The notes under the pieces are model-generated. The model had not been told where the DNA came from, did no database searches, and was given only the letters and a program-made list of their open reading frames with translations. Of a DNA stretch of 64,000 nucleotides, positions 26,101 to 38,782 are shown in pieces. The first letter of the stretch is position 1, and each line of letters begins with the position of its first letter. This DNA comes from Metaphire vulgaris (lineage: Eukaryota; Annelida; Clitellata; Crassiclitellata; Megascolecidae): the NCBI GenBank assembly GCA_018105865.1, contig CM030868.1, positions 10,273,745-10,337,744 on the forward strand. Reading direction: 5' to 3'. Made by a program: the position numbers and the translations under genes.

Positions 26101-29100
26101 GGATGCTCAACAGTCCGGCTCTGAGCGGTCGCACCGGAGGCCTGACGTGGCTATCGAATCTCGTGTGCACCAGTGAAGACGGGAGACAGTTCTTCGGTCT
26201 CGGTGTTGGTGCGTGCGAACGACGGGGGAAGATAACACAGAGTTGGGTCTCTGTAACCGTCGACCAGCCCTGCATCCGCGTCCCGACCTCCTCCTCCAGG
26301 GGGATTAGACAAAAAGGTGCCAGAGCCGCCAACGTATGGATGCAGGAGGACGCGGACGTGTCGTAAGCCCGTAGTCGAGGAGCTCGTCACGCGTGTAGGT
26401 GAGAGTTCCCATCAGTGTTTAATCTAGGCCGTTTCCGGGGGGAAATCGCCCTTTCCCCTCCCGGAAATTTCAAATTCCCCCCCCGGAAATTTTGGAATAC
26501 TGCATGGACTAACAGCGGCCCCTAGCAGAATTCCCCCCGGCTTTGTCAGTTTCCTCCCGGCTTTTTGAGTTCCCCCGGAGTCCAGGAGTCTAGATTAAAC
26601 ACTGGTTCCCATCGTCGCGAGCGGGCATTGCATCAACGGTAACACGGTAGTTCCAATGTAAGAGATTTTAGATCCGAGAAAACCAGTCTTTTAAGCGACG
26701 GTGTAAAGGTAAAATCACTCTGGCGAATATCGCAGCGAACGCAAGAATGGCGACAATGAATAGGTGCCGGTAAACGTCGATCTTCGCACAGTCGAAAAGT
26801 CATTAGCCGCCGACGATTAAGTCCCTCGTGTAGTCCCGGGTGGACGAGATGTCCTCAATGTCCTGCGGCTCGTCTTGTGTCTAAAGCTCATCGCTACTCT
26901 AGCATCTCAGACTTTATGCTTAACACCCTCCACTGGCTTCCAATTTCTGACCGCATTAAATTCAAAAAAGTAATTATTGTTTCTGCAGCACTTCGAGGTC
27001 AGGCACCGTCTTACATTACTGAGCTTTTCGAATCACCCTCTTCCACTGCCCATCGCCTGCTCCGCTCCACTGATCAGAAGGATGTGTATGTCCTCAGATC
27101 ACGCACTGCTCTTACTCAGCATTGGGCTTTTGCAGTGACTGGACCCTCCCTCTGGAATGCCTTGAACCCATCCATTCGGGAATCACTTCTTACTCCCTCG
27201 CTCTGCTCAATGCGAAAGCTAAAGTCACTACTTTACCCTGCGACTACAATGCTAGGAGCGCCTCTGAGTATAAATAGAAGAGGCACTATACAAATGTCAC
27301 ATTACATTACATTACAAGGAGGACGCTAATCGACTGGGTGTGAAAACAGAGCCACACCCTCACAAAATCTATGCAGAAATTAAAGAAGAGGCAAGACATA
27401 GATATTAATGGAAACACTGGAGGTCTAAATGACTGTCACATGACCAGCTTCAAAGGCGGCCTCTAAACTCTACACGAGGCTCAGCCTCATGCTGTACTAT
27501 TGAATGGCTGCGAAAGACTGGCATGCGTTATTAAAAGAAGAATGGAGCCCTGAATCTGTCTGAAGAAGAGAACATGATGGTGGTGGTGGTGGTGGGTGTG
27601 GTGGTGGTGACGATGATAGTTTAGAAATACCATACATGTAAATTATTTTTTCATCTCACGATTAAACTTGTGAATTCAGCTATATTGCTGCCTAGGGGCA
27701 GTCCATTAATCATGTCAACAACTTTGGGCAATTTTAGACCCACTCCCCACTTTATAACAACTGTCAACTTTCTGGGACCCTCTATAATTATGTCAAAAAC
27801 TTTTGACTTCCCACTTAGATCAGTGACGGGTCCCCTTAAAACGTTTAGAAAGTTATTATGACGGCCTTCTTTTTTACTTTTTTGTTCATCAAGTGTCGCA
27901 ATGTGGTGGCGATGACCTTTATTTTGCTTGTCAGGCTTTTTCCGTTATAAGAAATAGTATTCCACGAAATTTCTCTTTTTTATCATTTGAGAAAAATTGC
28001 TGACGTCAACTCCTCTCGATCCCGTCCCCTGACAAAAACTGTCAAACTTTTTCAAATCCCTCCTTCCCTATTTTGTTGACGTAATTAATGGACAGTCCGC
28101 TACTGAAATGGTTTCAGATCAAAGTCTTAGACATTGGAAATAACTGGACACATTACCTAACGATTTGCGATTCATTTCGACTTCAAAGACAGCTGGTAAA
28201 AACAATTCAGATGAGAGTAACTTACTATTTTCCGGGTAGGATACCAAAAACCCGTTTCCTTTTGACCTTCAGGATAATTCCGTCAACCCCCACTGGTAGC
28301 TATTTCGTCTTTCATCTTATAGTTTGTTGTAGTATATACATTATACATTGCACTATATAAAAGCACTCGATAATTTTTTTTATCAAGTATGTATTTGTAT
28401 TTATATTTATATTTAGCAAGTTATGTAATGGAATTGGTTAATGAACATGTTGATTCCAAGTATGACTTTTAATTTTTAATTTCATGTATCTTCAACGTCT
28501 TAAAAGTAAATTCAAATTTTTGTAAAATTTTACTTTCATAACACTTTTGATATGTAAGAGGTCATTTTCCGTTAGAACTTAATAAGTAGTGAACTAAACA
28601 CGTTGTGTTCTTCTCAGGCTACAGATAGGTAACTGCAGAATCATGCATAAAGTTTTGTATAGGCCTAATGCACCACACAAGTTGTATGCCTAACGGGATC
28701 TTAGGCCTATCTTTGGAAACTATAGATATAGAAGATCGTGAATTTTTATCACACGCACCATGAGTTAACTTTTCTCTGACCGGTCATTCATTTGAAACAT
28801 AGTGTTGCTCTAGAAATCTGTTTCACTGACATATAAAGCATGAACAGGTGTTGAGCTTTTCCTGCATGCCAAATGAGACAACCTATCATTTTTAGGCTAA
28901 ATCTCCAAAGGTTTCCAACTTCTCATCGAAACATCATGATCGTTATCATAATCGTGATCATGATGATCAGGACCATGAACATCAGAATCATGGCCATCAT
29001 GATCATGATCACATCATCATCGTAGTCATCGTCATCAACACCATCATCATCCTTTTCAAGTAGACTTCCTTTTACCTCATCGTATTCGCGTGTTTGGATT

Positions 29101-31228
29101 ATGTCGCCGTTCTCACCAGTTTTCGACTTTCTGCGTTTTTTGTCGCCTAATGAGAGAAAATTCCGGCGTTGAATTCCCATGAGCCGACCCTCCGTGAGAA
29201 TAGTCCGTCGCCGAGTAGGTTCTCTCTCGTCGCCGAACTCCTTTGATCCAACGGATATAGAAATTCCGTTGAAGATTGGAGCAACAGTCGATCGAGTCGT
29301 ACAATTGTCAAGAAGGGCGACATTCTAGACAGACAGACAGACACGCACTTGCGATGACAGCCATTGGGACGGACAAGATGGCGGTTATGAGAGCAACGAC
29401 CGACAGAAAACATTAAGAATATATATAGCCTTGAGTGCTCGGAAAGGACTTTACTTACTTTTAAAAATATTTCTGCAACTCATTTAGCGAGTCCCATATC
29501 TGATGGGTGACAGGAAGACATAGCTGTGTCATCAGTGATGCTCTATGACCTGGAAACAAAAAAAAATCCCTGAAGAGTGAAAAGAAGAATTTGTAGAGAC
29601 TCTTACGAAAAATATGAACTACGCTATGGAAGCATAACCCTTTTATTAGCAGAACATAAAGTGGCATAGTCATTCCAGGCCGAATCAAAGAAGCTAATCA
29701 AGGGACAATCAAGCTGGGTTTAGACAACGAAGATCATGACTGGCCCAAAGTCTCAAACTGAGATGCATTGTAGAAGAGTCAATAGACTGTTTCAGCATGT
29801 GACAAGGCCAACAAGAGGCAACAACATATTAGACCTGGTTCTAACAACAGAGGAGAATAAAGTTTCTAATGTGGAGGTTGGGCAGAATTTTGCAACAAGT
29901 GATCACCAAATGGTCAGTTTTACTATTAACTTTGGGATAGGTCAACAAAAGCAATTTCTAGAAAGACGTAACTTTTTAAGGGAGAATATGACCTGGCAAG
30001 AAAGATGATTATAGAAATGGATTTGGAGAGGGAAATAACAGGAAAAGACACAGAGGAAAGCTGGAGCATATTTACCAAATGTATGTCCAAAGTCATAGAA
30101 GTGACCATACCCAAACAGAAGAAAATTAATAACAAACTGCCCTGGATAACAAGAGAAGTGCAACGGAAAAGAAGGGCGAAAAACAAAGCGTGGAGGAAGC
30201 TAAATAAACTCAGATTGGCGAGTAAAGGAAATGAGCAGAACCAACACAGACACAAGATCTTGGAGGAACAGTATACTCAGAAAAGAAAAGCGTCAGCAGT
30301 TACTAACAAGATGGCTATTGCAAATTTTGAAGGCAGGTTGGCCAAAAATGATAAAACAAAACAGTAAAAGTTTCTACAAATATTGTAATAGAAAGTTGAG
30401 ACGAAAGGACACGGTCGGTCCCCTCTTGGACAGCGCAGGATGTGCAATAACAGACGATGTAGAAACTGCACAGATTCTAAATAACTATTTTTGTTCAGTA
30501 TTTACAGAGGAAAATGCAAATACTATGCCAGAAGCCAAAATTGTGTTCGATGGAAACGAAGAAGAATTGCTAACAGATATAGTGTGTACAAAAGAATGTG
30601 TTATCAAGGTTTTGACCAATTTAAAGACAGACAAGAGCCCAGGATTAGGTGGCTTACATCCGAAGTTTCTTTACGATGTTCGAAATGAAATAGGACATGC
30701 AATTGCTTATATAATCAATGAATCACTCAGAACTGGAGTAGTACCACAAGACTGGAGAGATGCATTAGTCAGCCCACTGTTCAAGAAGGGAAAACGAAGT
30801 GAACCAAGCAATTACAGACCAGTGGGCCTAAATTCTGTAATCTGCAAAGTTATGGAAAAAATACTAAAAGAGACCATTTCGGAACATTTGACTAGGCATA
30901 AAATTGTTAAAGATAGTCAGCACGGATTTACAAAGGGGCGTTCATGCCTGACTAACCTGTTGGACTTTCTGAAGGAGGTTTTTGATAAGCTAGATGAGGG
31001 CAAGGCAGTAGACATAATATATTTAGATTTTGCCAAGGCTTTTGATAAAGTACCCCACATAAGGCTGGCTGCCAAACTGAAGTCCTGTGGAATAAGGGGC
31101 AATATTCTCAGATGGATTGAAAATTGGTTGAAGGGAAGAAGACAGAAGGTTGGCATTAGGGGAGGCCATTCGGAATGGGCAAGAGTTATTAGTGGAGTTC
31201 CTCAGGGCTCACTTCTGGGGCCATTGCT

Positions 31229-31275
<47 letters not shown>

Positions 31276-34200
31276 GATTTCGATGAAGGATTACTATCCA
31301 AAATTTCAAAGTTTGCCGATGATACAAAGATATGTAGATATATAGACTCGGAGGATGATGCTAAAATTTTAAAGGAAGATCTAAAGAAATTGTTTCAGTG
31401 GTCTGTGGACTGGCAGATGCTTTTCAATACTGATAAATGTTCTGTAATGCATGTTGGGAAATCTAATAATGGTAATGAATATTCTTTAGAGGGGAAGGTT
31501 CTAACCACAGCAGAAAAAAGAAAGAGACTTGGGGGGTAGTCATCCATAGAAGTATGAATCCATCTCACCAATGCATGGAGGCAACAAAAAAGGGAAACCA
31601 AATGTTGGGAATTATGAAAAGGACAATAGTGAGTCGAGACAAAGATATAATCATAAAACTTTATAAGTCATTAGTAAGGCCTCATCTGGAATACTGTGTT
31701 CAGACATGGAATCCGTTCTTGAAAAAAGATATAGAGCTTTTAGAAAAAGTGCAAAGACTAGCAACGAAGATGGTCAGTGGGTGCCATAATTTAAGCTACG
31801 AAAAAAGACTTCAATATTGTGGATATACACCATTGGAAAGGAGAAGAGAGAGGGGGATTTGATAGAAACATACAAAGTAATGACTGGGAAAGTAGATGTG
31901 ACATACGATCGATTATTTACATTGGCACACCATAGCAGCACAAGAGGCCACAAATGCAAATTGTTTAAGTAGAGGGTTGGTCCAAGAAAGAAAAATTTCT
32001 TTAGTGCAAGGGTTGTGGACAAATGGAACAGTTTGGACGAAGTGGGAGTGACAGTTGAAACAGAACAAAAAACTTCCATGGGTTACGAGAGAGGTACAGA
32101 AGAAGAGAAGGGCCAAAAACAAATCGTGGAAGAAATTGAGAAGGCACCAACTAAAAATGCAAAGCAATGAAGGTTTGGAACAGGCGAGTTTAAAACAGTT
32201 ACAGTCCAGTTATGTGCAAAAGAGGAACAAATCAACAGCTACAAACAAAGCGGCTATTGCAGAGTATGAAAACAAATTAGCAAAAGACATCAAACGGAAC
32301 AGTAAGAGTTTTTATGGATATGCAAGAAGTAAGATGAAGCGAAAAGAAAAAGTGGGACCATTAGTAGCTGATTCTGGAGAAACAGTGACGGATGACATGG
32401 AAACAGCAACAATTCTGAACGATTACTTTGGATCAGTGTTCACAAAGGAAAATACAACCAACATACCAAAGCCCATTAATTTATTTTGTGGAAAAGAGGA
32501 GGAAGCATTATCAGACATAAATTGCAGTAAAGAGTGTGTCCTGGAAATTCTGAGCCAAATGAAAACTGACAAAAGCCCCGGAATAGACAATATACACCCA
32601 AAATTTCTGTATGAGGTAAGACATGAGGTTAGTGAGGTAATAGCCACAATATTCAATATGTCACTTAAATCGGGAATAGTCCCCAGGGACTGGAGGGATG
32701 CAGTAGTCACTCCTATATTCAAAAAGGGTAACCGTGGGGAGCCAGGAAATTATAGGCCTGTGAGTCTGACCTGTATAGTGTGTAAAGTTCTGGAGAAAAT
32801 AATGAAAGCAAATATATTGGACCATCTTATGAGACACAAGATTTTAAAGGATAGCCAGCATGGGTTTATTAAGTGAAGATCTTGCTTAACAAACATACTG
32901 GACTTTTTGGAGGAGATTCACGACAAGCTAGATGAGGGAAAGGCAGTTGATGTAGTATACCTGGACTTTGCAAAAGCATTCGATAAAGTACCTCATTCAA
33001 GACTGGCAGTCAAGCTTCAGGCCAGTGGAATTAGAGGTAAAGTTCTTGGATGGATAAAAACTGGCTTCAGAGCAGAAGACAGAAGGTAGGTATAAGAGGC
33101 AAGTATTCAGATTGGGCTGAGGTCATAAGTGGGGTGCCACAAGGTTCAGTGTTGGGACCTCTATTGTTTTTAATATACATCAACGACATCGATGATGATA
33201 TAATGTCAAAAATTGCAAAATTCGCTGATGACACACAACTGTGTGGTCAGAGTGACAGTGAAGCAGAAGCAAAAATTTTACAACAAGACCTTAATAGACT
33301 ATCCCAGTGGTCGGCAGATTGGCAAATGCTTTTTAATACAGATAAATGCTCGGTGATGCACATTGGGAAGAAGGGAACAGATCATGAGTTTAAGTTATGT
33401 GGGAAGGGACTAAAAGTGACAAACGAGGAGAAAGATCTAGGGGTCATCATGCATAACAGCTTAAAGCCATCTAGGCAATGTGCAGAGGCAGCTAATAAGG
33501 CCAACAAAATTCTAGGTATGATCAAAAGAACGATAGTGAGCAGAGAGAAGGATGTAATAATAAGACTTTACAAGACATTGGTACGTCCACATTTAGAGTA
33601 TTGTGTTCAAGCATGGTGTCCATTCCTGAAGAAAGACATAGAGACCTTAGAAAGAGTGCAACACAGAGCAACAAAAATGATCAAGGGATATCAGAAACTA
33701 ACCTATGAGGAAAGGCTAAATCACTGTGGATTAACAACCCTGGAAAAAAGAAGAGAGAGAGGGGATTTGATCGAGACAAACAAAATACTAACAAACAAAG
33801 TGGAAATGCCAAAGGAAAGATTTTTTACAATGAAGCAGTATGATCGAACCAGAGGACACAGCATGAAACTGTTCAAGAAACGGGTTGGGAGACATAAACA
33901 GCATTTTTTTAGTGCAAGAGTGGTGGACAGATGGAATGAACTGGATGAGGGGATAGTAACGGCTGCAACTGTAAACGAGTTCAAAATAAACCTCAGTAGT
34001 TTAGGATATTAGATTGGACGGGAGCAACAGTGGTTCTCACACAGGGCAGTCCCTACTGAACCACTTTAAACCTTGTTATATTATATTATTATTATAAACG
34101 GATTCAAAGGCTTTCTTGATAAACTTGGTTATTGAATGCGGAGAGTTACTACAGTGGCTTTCACACAGGCTTTCTTGGCCTCGTGGCCTCTTATTCACTG

Positions 34201-36058
34201 TAAAAGTTTTCAATATATAACCGGAGCTTAGAAACATTTCATTCGCTTGTTTAAGTTCCCACGATAACATGCTGTCACAAAACAACTCAGTACATGAAAC
34301 CACAATAACAATAACAGATTGGTAAAGATTGGTAAAGTATTAGAAAAAAGTATTAGAAAACAAAAAAGACATAATGACAAGATGGAAAGACTATTTTGAA
34401 GAATTATACAACACAGCAGGCAATAACAATGAAGACACCAACATAAGGAAGGAGAACAGAGAAGAGAATGATGAAGAAGAAATAGCAAACTTTACAGAAG
34501 AAGAAATAAAAGAAGCCATAAAAAGATTGAAAGTTGGAAAATCTCCAGGAACAGATATGATAACAACAGAAATGCTACAAGCGGGAGAGGAAATTACAGT
34601 GAATATATTCCACAACCTATGCAATAAAATATTCGAAGAAGAAAAATCACCAGAGGAATGGGGATAAGCCATAATAGTACCAATACATAAAAAAAGGGGA
34701 TAAAACAAACTGCAATAATTATAGAGGAATAAGCTTACTCAGTATACCAGGGGAAATATATACAAATGTGCTACAACAAAGACTCAAACACTGCTCAGAA
34801 GAAATATTGACAGAGGAACAAGCAGGCTTCAGAATGGGAAGAAGTACAATTGATCAAATACATACGATCAGAAGGATAGTAGAAAAATATTGCGAAACAA
34901 ATAAGAAAATATACCACAATTTCATTGACTTCAAACAAGCATTTGACAGCATACAGCATGAAGATCTATGGCAAGCACTGAAGCACTATGGTATTCCAGA
35001 GAAGCTAATGAATCTCATAAAAAACTTATACAGTAAAACAATGAGCAGAGTGAAAATTAATGGGGAACTAACAGAATGGTTTGAGATAACAATTGGAACG
35101 AGACAAGGATGTGGCTTATCTCCACTGCTATTTAATATAATACTAGATGTGGTAATGCAAAAAGCAATACAAAACACAAAAGAAGAAGATGCTGGAGTGA
35201 AAGTATATGGACAAACAATAAATAATTTAAGGTTTGTAGATGACATAGAAGTGATAACAACAAAAGCAGATCACCTACAAATATTAACCAATGAAATAAG
35301 CAAGGCCGGAGAAGAAGTGGGGCTAAAAATAAATATACAGAAAACTAAAGCAATGGTCACGGGGAACAAGAAGGGAAAAGTTAATCTAAAACTAAAGGAG
35401 GAAATAATAGAACAAGTACCAAAATTCGTATACCTAGGATCAGTACTGACAGAAGATGGCCTAAGTGAAGAAGACATAATAAGGAGAATTGGCCTAGCAA
35501 GTGCAGCATTTGGAAAACTTCAGAAGATATGGAAAGACAAACAAATATCACTGAAAACAAAACTAAAGCTATATAATACACTGATCAAACCAATACTATT
35601 ATATGGATCAGAATGCTGGACCATAAAGAAGAAAGACGAAAGAAGATTAATGACTGCAGAAATGAACTGGTTAAAAGGAATAGCAGGAGTCAGCAGAAGA
35701 CAAAGAATAAGAAATGAAACGATCAGAGAAAAGACAGAGCAAAAAGAAACGATACTCGAATCAATACAGAAACGAAGACTGAAATGGTTTGGTCATGTTG
35801 AAAGAATGAAGGAAGAAAGACTACCAAAGAAAGCACTATACAACTACGTTGAAGGGAAAAGGAGAAAAGGAAGACCAAGAAAAACATGGATAGAAAACTT
35901 AAAAGAGTATGCAGAAGAAATGCAAATGAACTTCATCCAAATGACCAGAGCAGCAAGAGACAGACAGAAGTGGAAGCAACTCATTCAGACCCATCGTCCA
36001 ACCCAATAGGGAAAGACGGAAGGAAAGAAAGAAGAAGACATGAAACCACTTAAAATCA

Positions 36059-36112
<54 letters not shown>

Positions 36113-38703
36113 GACCGTGGTAGGCAGGGACACAATGTGGGATCTAATGAGACATTCGACATCCCTGACGAGATCATAAGTATAGTGAAGAAAAGCTATC
36201 ATAACCTGTCTGCTAGAGTAATCTTCAGCCAAATGACATCATAGTGATAATCATAGTGACATCATAGCGAATTTCCGGTGGCGCCGTTTCCGGCGGCCAA
36301 GCATGCTCCTGTGCATGCCTCGGAAAAGCGTCGTTCTGGGCGGTTCGACGATATGTTGCGCTCGTTTTAGCGCAAAATGTGCGAGTAGTGACTTTCCCGT
36401 CATTTTCGGGAGGTCCTCTGCGCTTTTCTCGGGTGGATTAGGACGGGTTTAGTCGCTGATTCGTCGCCTGTCTGGTCCGCCATCTTGTTTTGCGATTTTT
36501 CTATCAACGCGGCCTGGCAGAACTGCAGACTAGATACCCGTGCGGGAATGCTGCGACATCCGTTCTAATTGTAACCTGGAATTCCATCCAAAGTCGGATT
36601 CACCTAGATCGACGACGGTTTACTCACGGGAGTCCGCATCTCAGAAATTCTCCGTGTGGCTCGCCTCGCGGACAGTTCTCACAACATCCGCGGAATTTAC
36701 AACATCTCATCCCGTGTTTTTGTTCCTTTGACGTGCCTGGTGTGGACGGTTCTACAGCGGAAGGCTCCTTTCTACGGGATTGCTGTCGTGGGCGTTTGGG
36801 CGGCGATTTCCGTCGTTTCCATCAGGGCTGACTTTACGCTGTCTCTGTTATCCGACGTTCCCCATCGGCATGCCAAAGTATGTCAAAGCGCCTTTGACTT
36901 CGACCTTCGTCATGCGTACGGCGCTATAGAAGTCGTCAAGAAGATAAAGATAAAGTGATAGTCCATCGGATCACGCATACCATAGGCGCAACAACTGGCA
37001 TTTATTTTCTCGTGCCATTGAGCCACTGCTTGAGAACAAACCATTGAAAAGCGCAGGAGCAACGCAACGTCTTTATCGACTGTTTCAATATTAGGCCTTA
37101 AAAAGTTGAGCATAAATTATTCCTAAGGTCTTAAGTTCACTATAAAAGTTTTCAATATGTAACCGGAGCTTAGAAACATTTCATTCGCTTGTTTAAGTTC
37201 CCACGATAACACGCTGTCACAAAACAACTCAGTACATGAAAATAATTGCAAGAAGGGAAGGTGAATTCAGAATTGTGAACACCACTGTGTTTTGATGTAT
37301 ATGTGGGTCTTAATGACTGCATTTCAGATTGGTGGCTGTCTTTGGAACTGAATTCTCCTTCAAGGCAGAAATATTCCGATGTCCATATCGCCAAATTTGT
37401 ATCTCCGATGTTCCGAATTACGCAGCCATCTTGTATAACCATATCCTTTGTTGCCCAGACGGAGTTCTATGCGAAGCTCGCATATCTGATTGAAGGAAGA
37501 CACCGGGAAAAACTGCTGCACAGAAATATACAGCCGATGATGTATGTGCAACAGTTGTATACACTCTCAAGATATGTTGATTTAATACCTGCTGACGGTC
37601 AACAATTCGTCTTAATACTTGAGGCCAGATGCTCAGTACCTGGAGAGCAACTTAACGTAGGCAGCGTGCTTGTGACATCTCGACTCTGCATTGGTAAGTG
37701 ACAATATTTTTCATTGCTTTGTATTAATCTTTCATTGACCAAAATTAACTTGCATGCTACTTGGCCGCTTCGCATTTCTATCACAAATCTGTTCGAATGG
37801 CAATTCATTTGGTTTTGATCAGAGGTGTCCACGGGTCCATTTTTTAGAACCAAATCCAACCCAACCCATCAAATCTTCAACCCAACCAACCCAACTCATG
37901 CCGATAATAGGTTTACTTGACCCAACCCAACCCACAGTATACATTACAGTTTCTTAAATCACGACTTATTTTCTGACTCAACCAATCCAACCACCACGAA
38001 TATGGAAAAGTCTGACCCAACCCAACCCAACCCAATCCAACCCAACACAATCCAACCCACGGGTTAACCCAACCCATGGACATCTCTGGTTTTGATTTAT
38101 TATCTAATTCGTCAAGCCACTATCATAATATCAAAGTATCGGCCGATGGCACGACAAAAATTTAAGACCAGTTACCGCAAATCCAGGCGTGAAGATTCAG
38201 TCCGGTTAAGGTACAGAGCAACCTGCGAGAGTAGGCGAGACCAAGCAGGTGTGTTTCAAGGCTGAGTTGTAGTGATGTGCCGAATAGGAGAAATTCGTAT
38301 TGCTTTATACGAGTAGAGGTGCGGACTCATTGTAGACAGATTGCATTGAAGACAATAATATCTGCTTTGAAATTTTCTGCTTTGAGCGACTCGGCGTTAT
38401 CGCGACTGTTGTCTGACAGATTATATACCAGTGGCATAGCCAGGATTTAAGAATATGAGGCACATCGAAAACTGTTGACGAACCAAAAAGGTAATCGTCG
38501 CAAGCGTTGTGAAGTTTGGTGCGGTCTGCTCGGCTTGATACTACCCTTACCCAAACTAATAACCGGTTTTGGACGAATATCAAAACTTTCGTAAACATTA
38601 GCTAAGTTATTTCCTTTCTTGTTGAACTTCGTTTTCGTTCTTACTACTTGGAAAAGTAATGCTGTCGAGATGCCGTAGTTTTAAATAAACAAACAGTAGT
38701 ATT

Positions 38704-38782
<79 letters not shown>

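Larger units (their letters stand above)
34194..37241 (+). repeat. 106-bp direct repeat pair (34194-34299 and 37136-37241)
   Basis: Both read TTCACTRTAAAAGTTTTCAA...ACTCAGTACATGAAA with about 3 differences. An RTE LINE starts immediately after copy 1, and copy 2 leads into unique intron sequence before exon 12. Confidence 0.9.

Noticed and set aside
38436..38470. CAGTGGCATAGCCAGG resembling a hAT MITE end
   Set aside because: No matching right terminus or target duplication was found.
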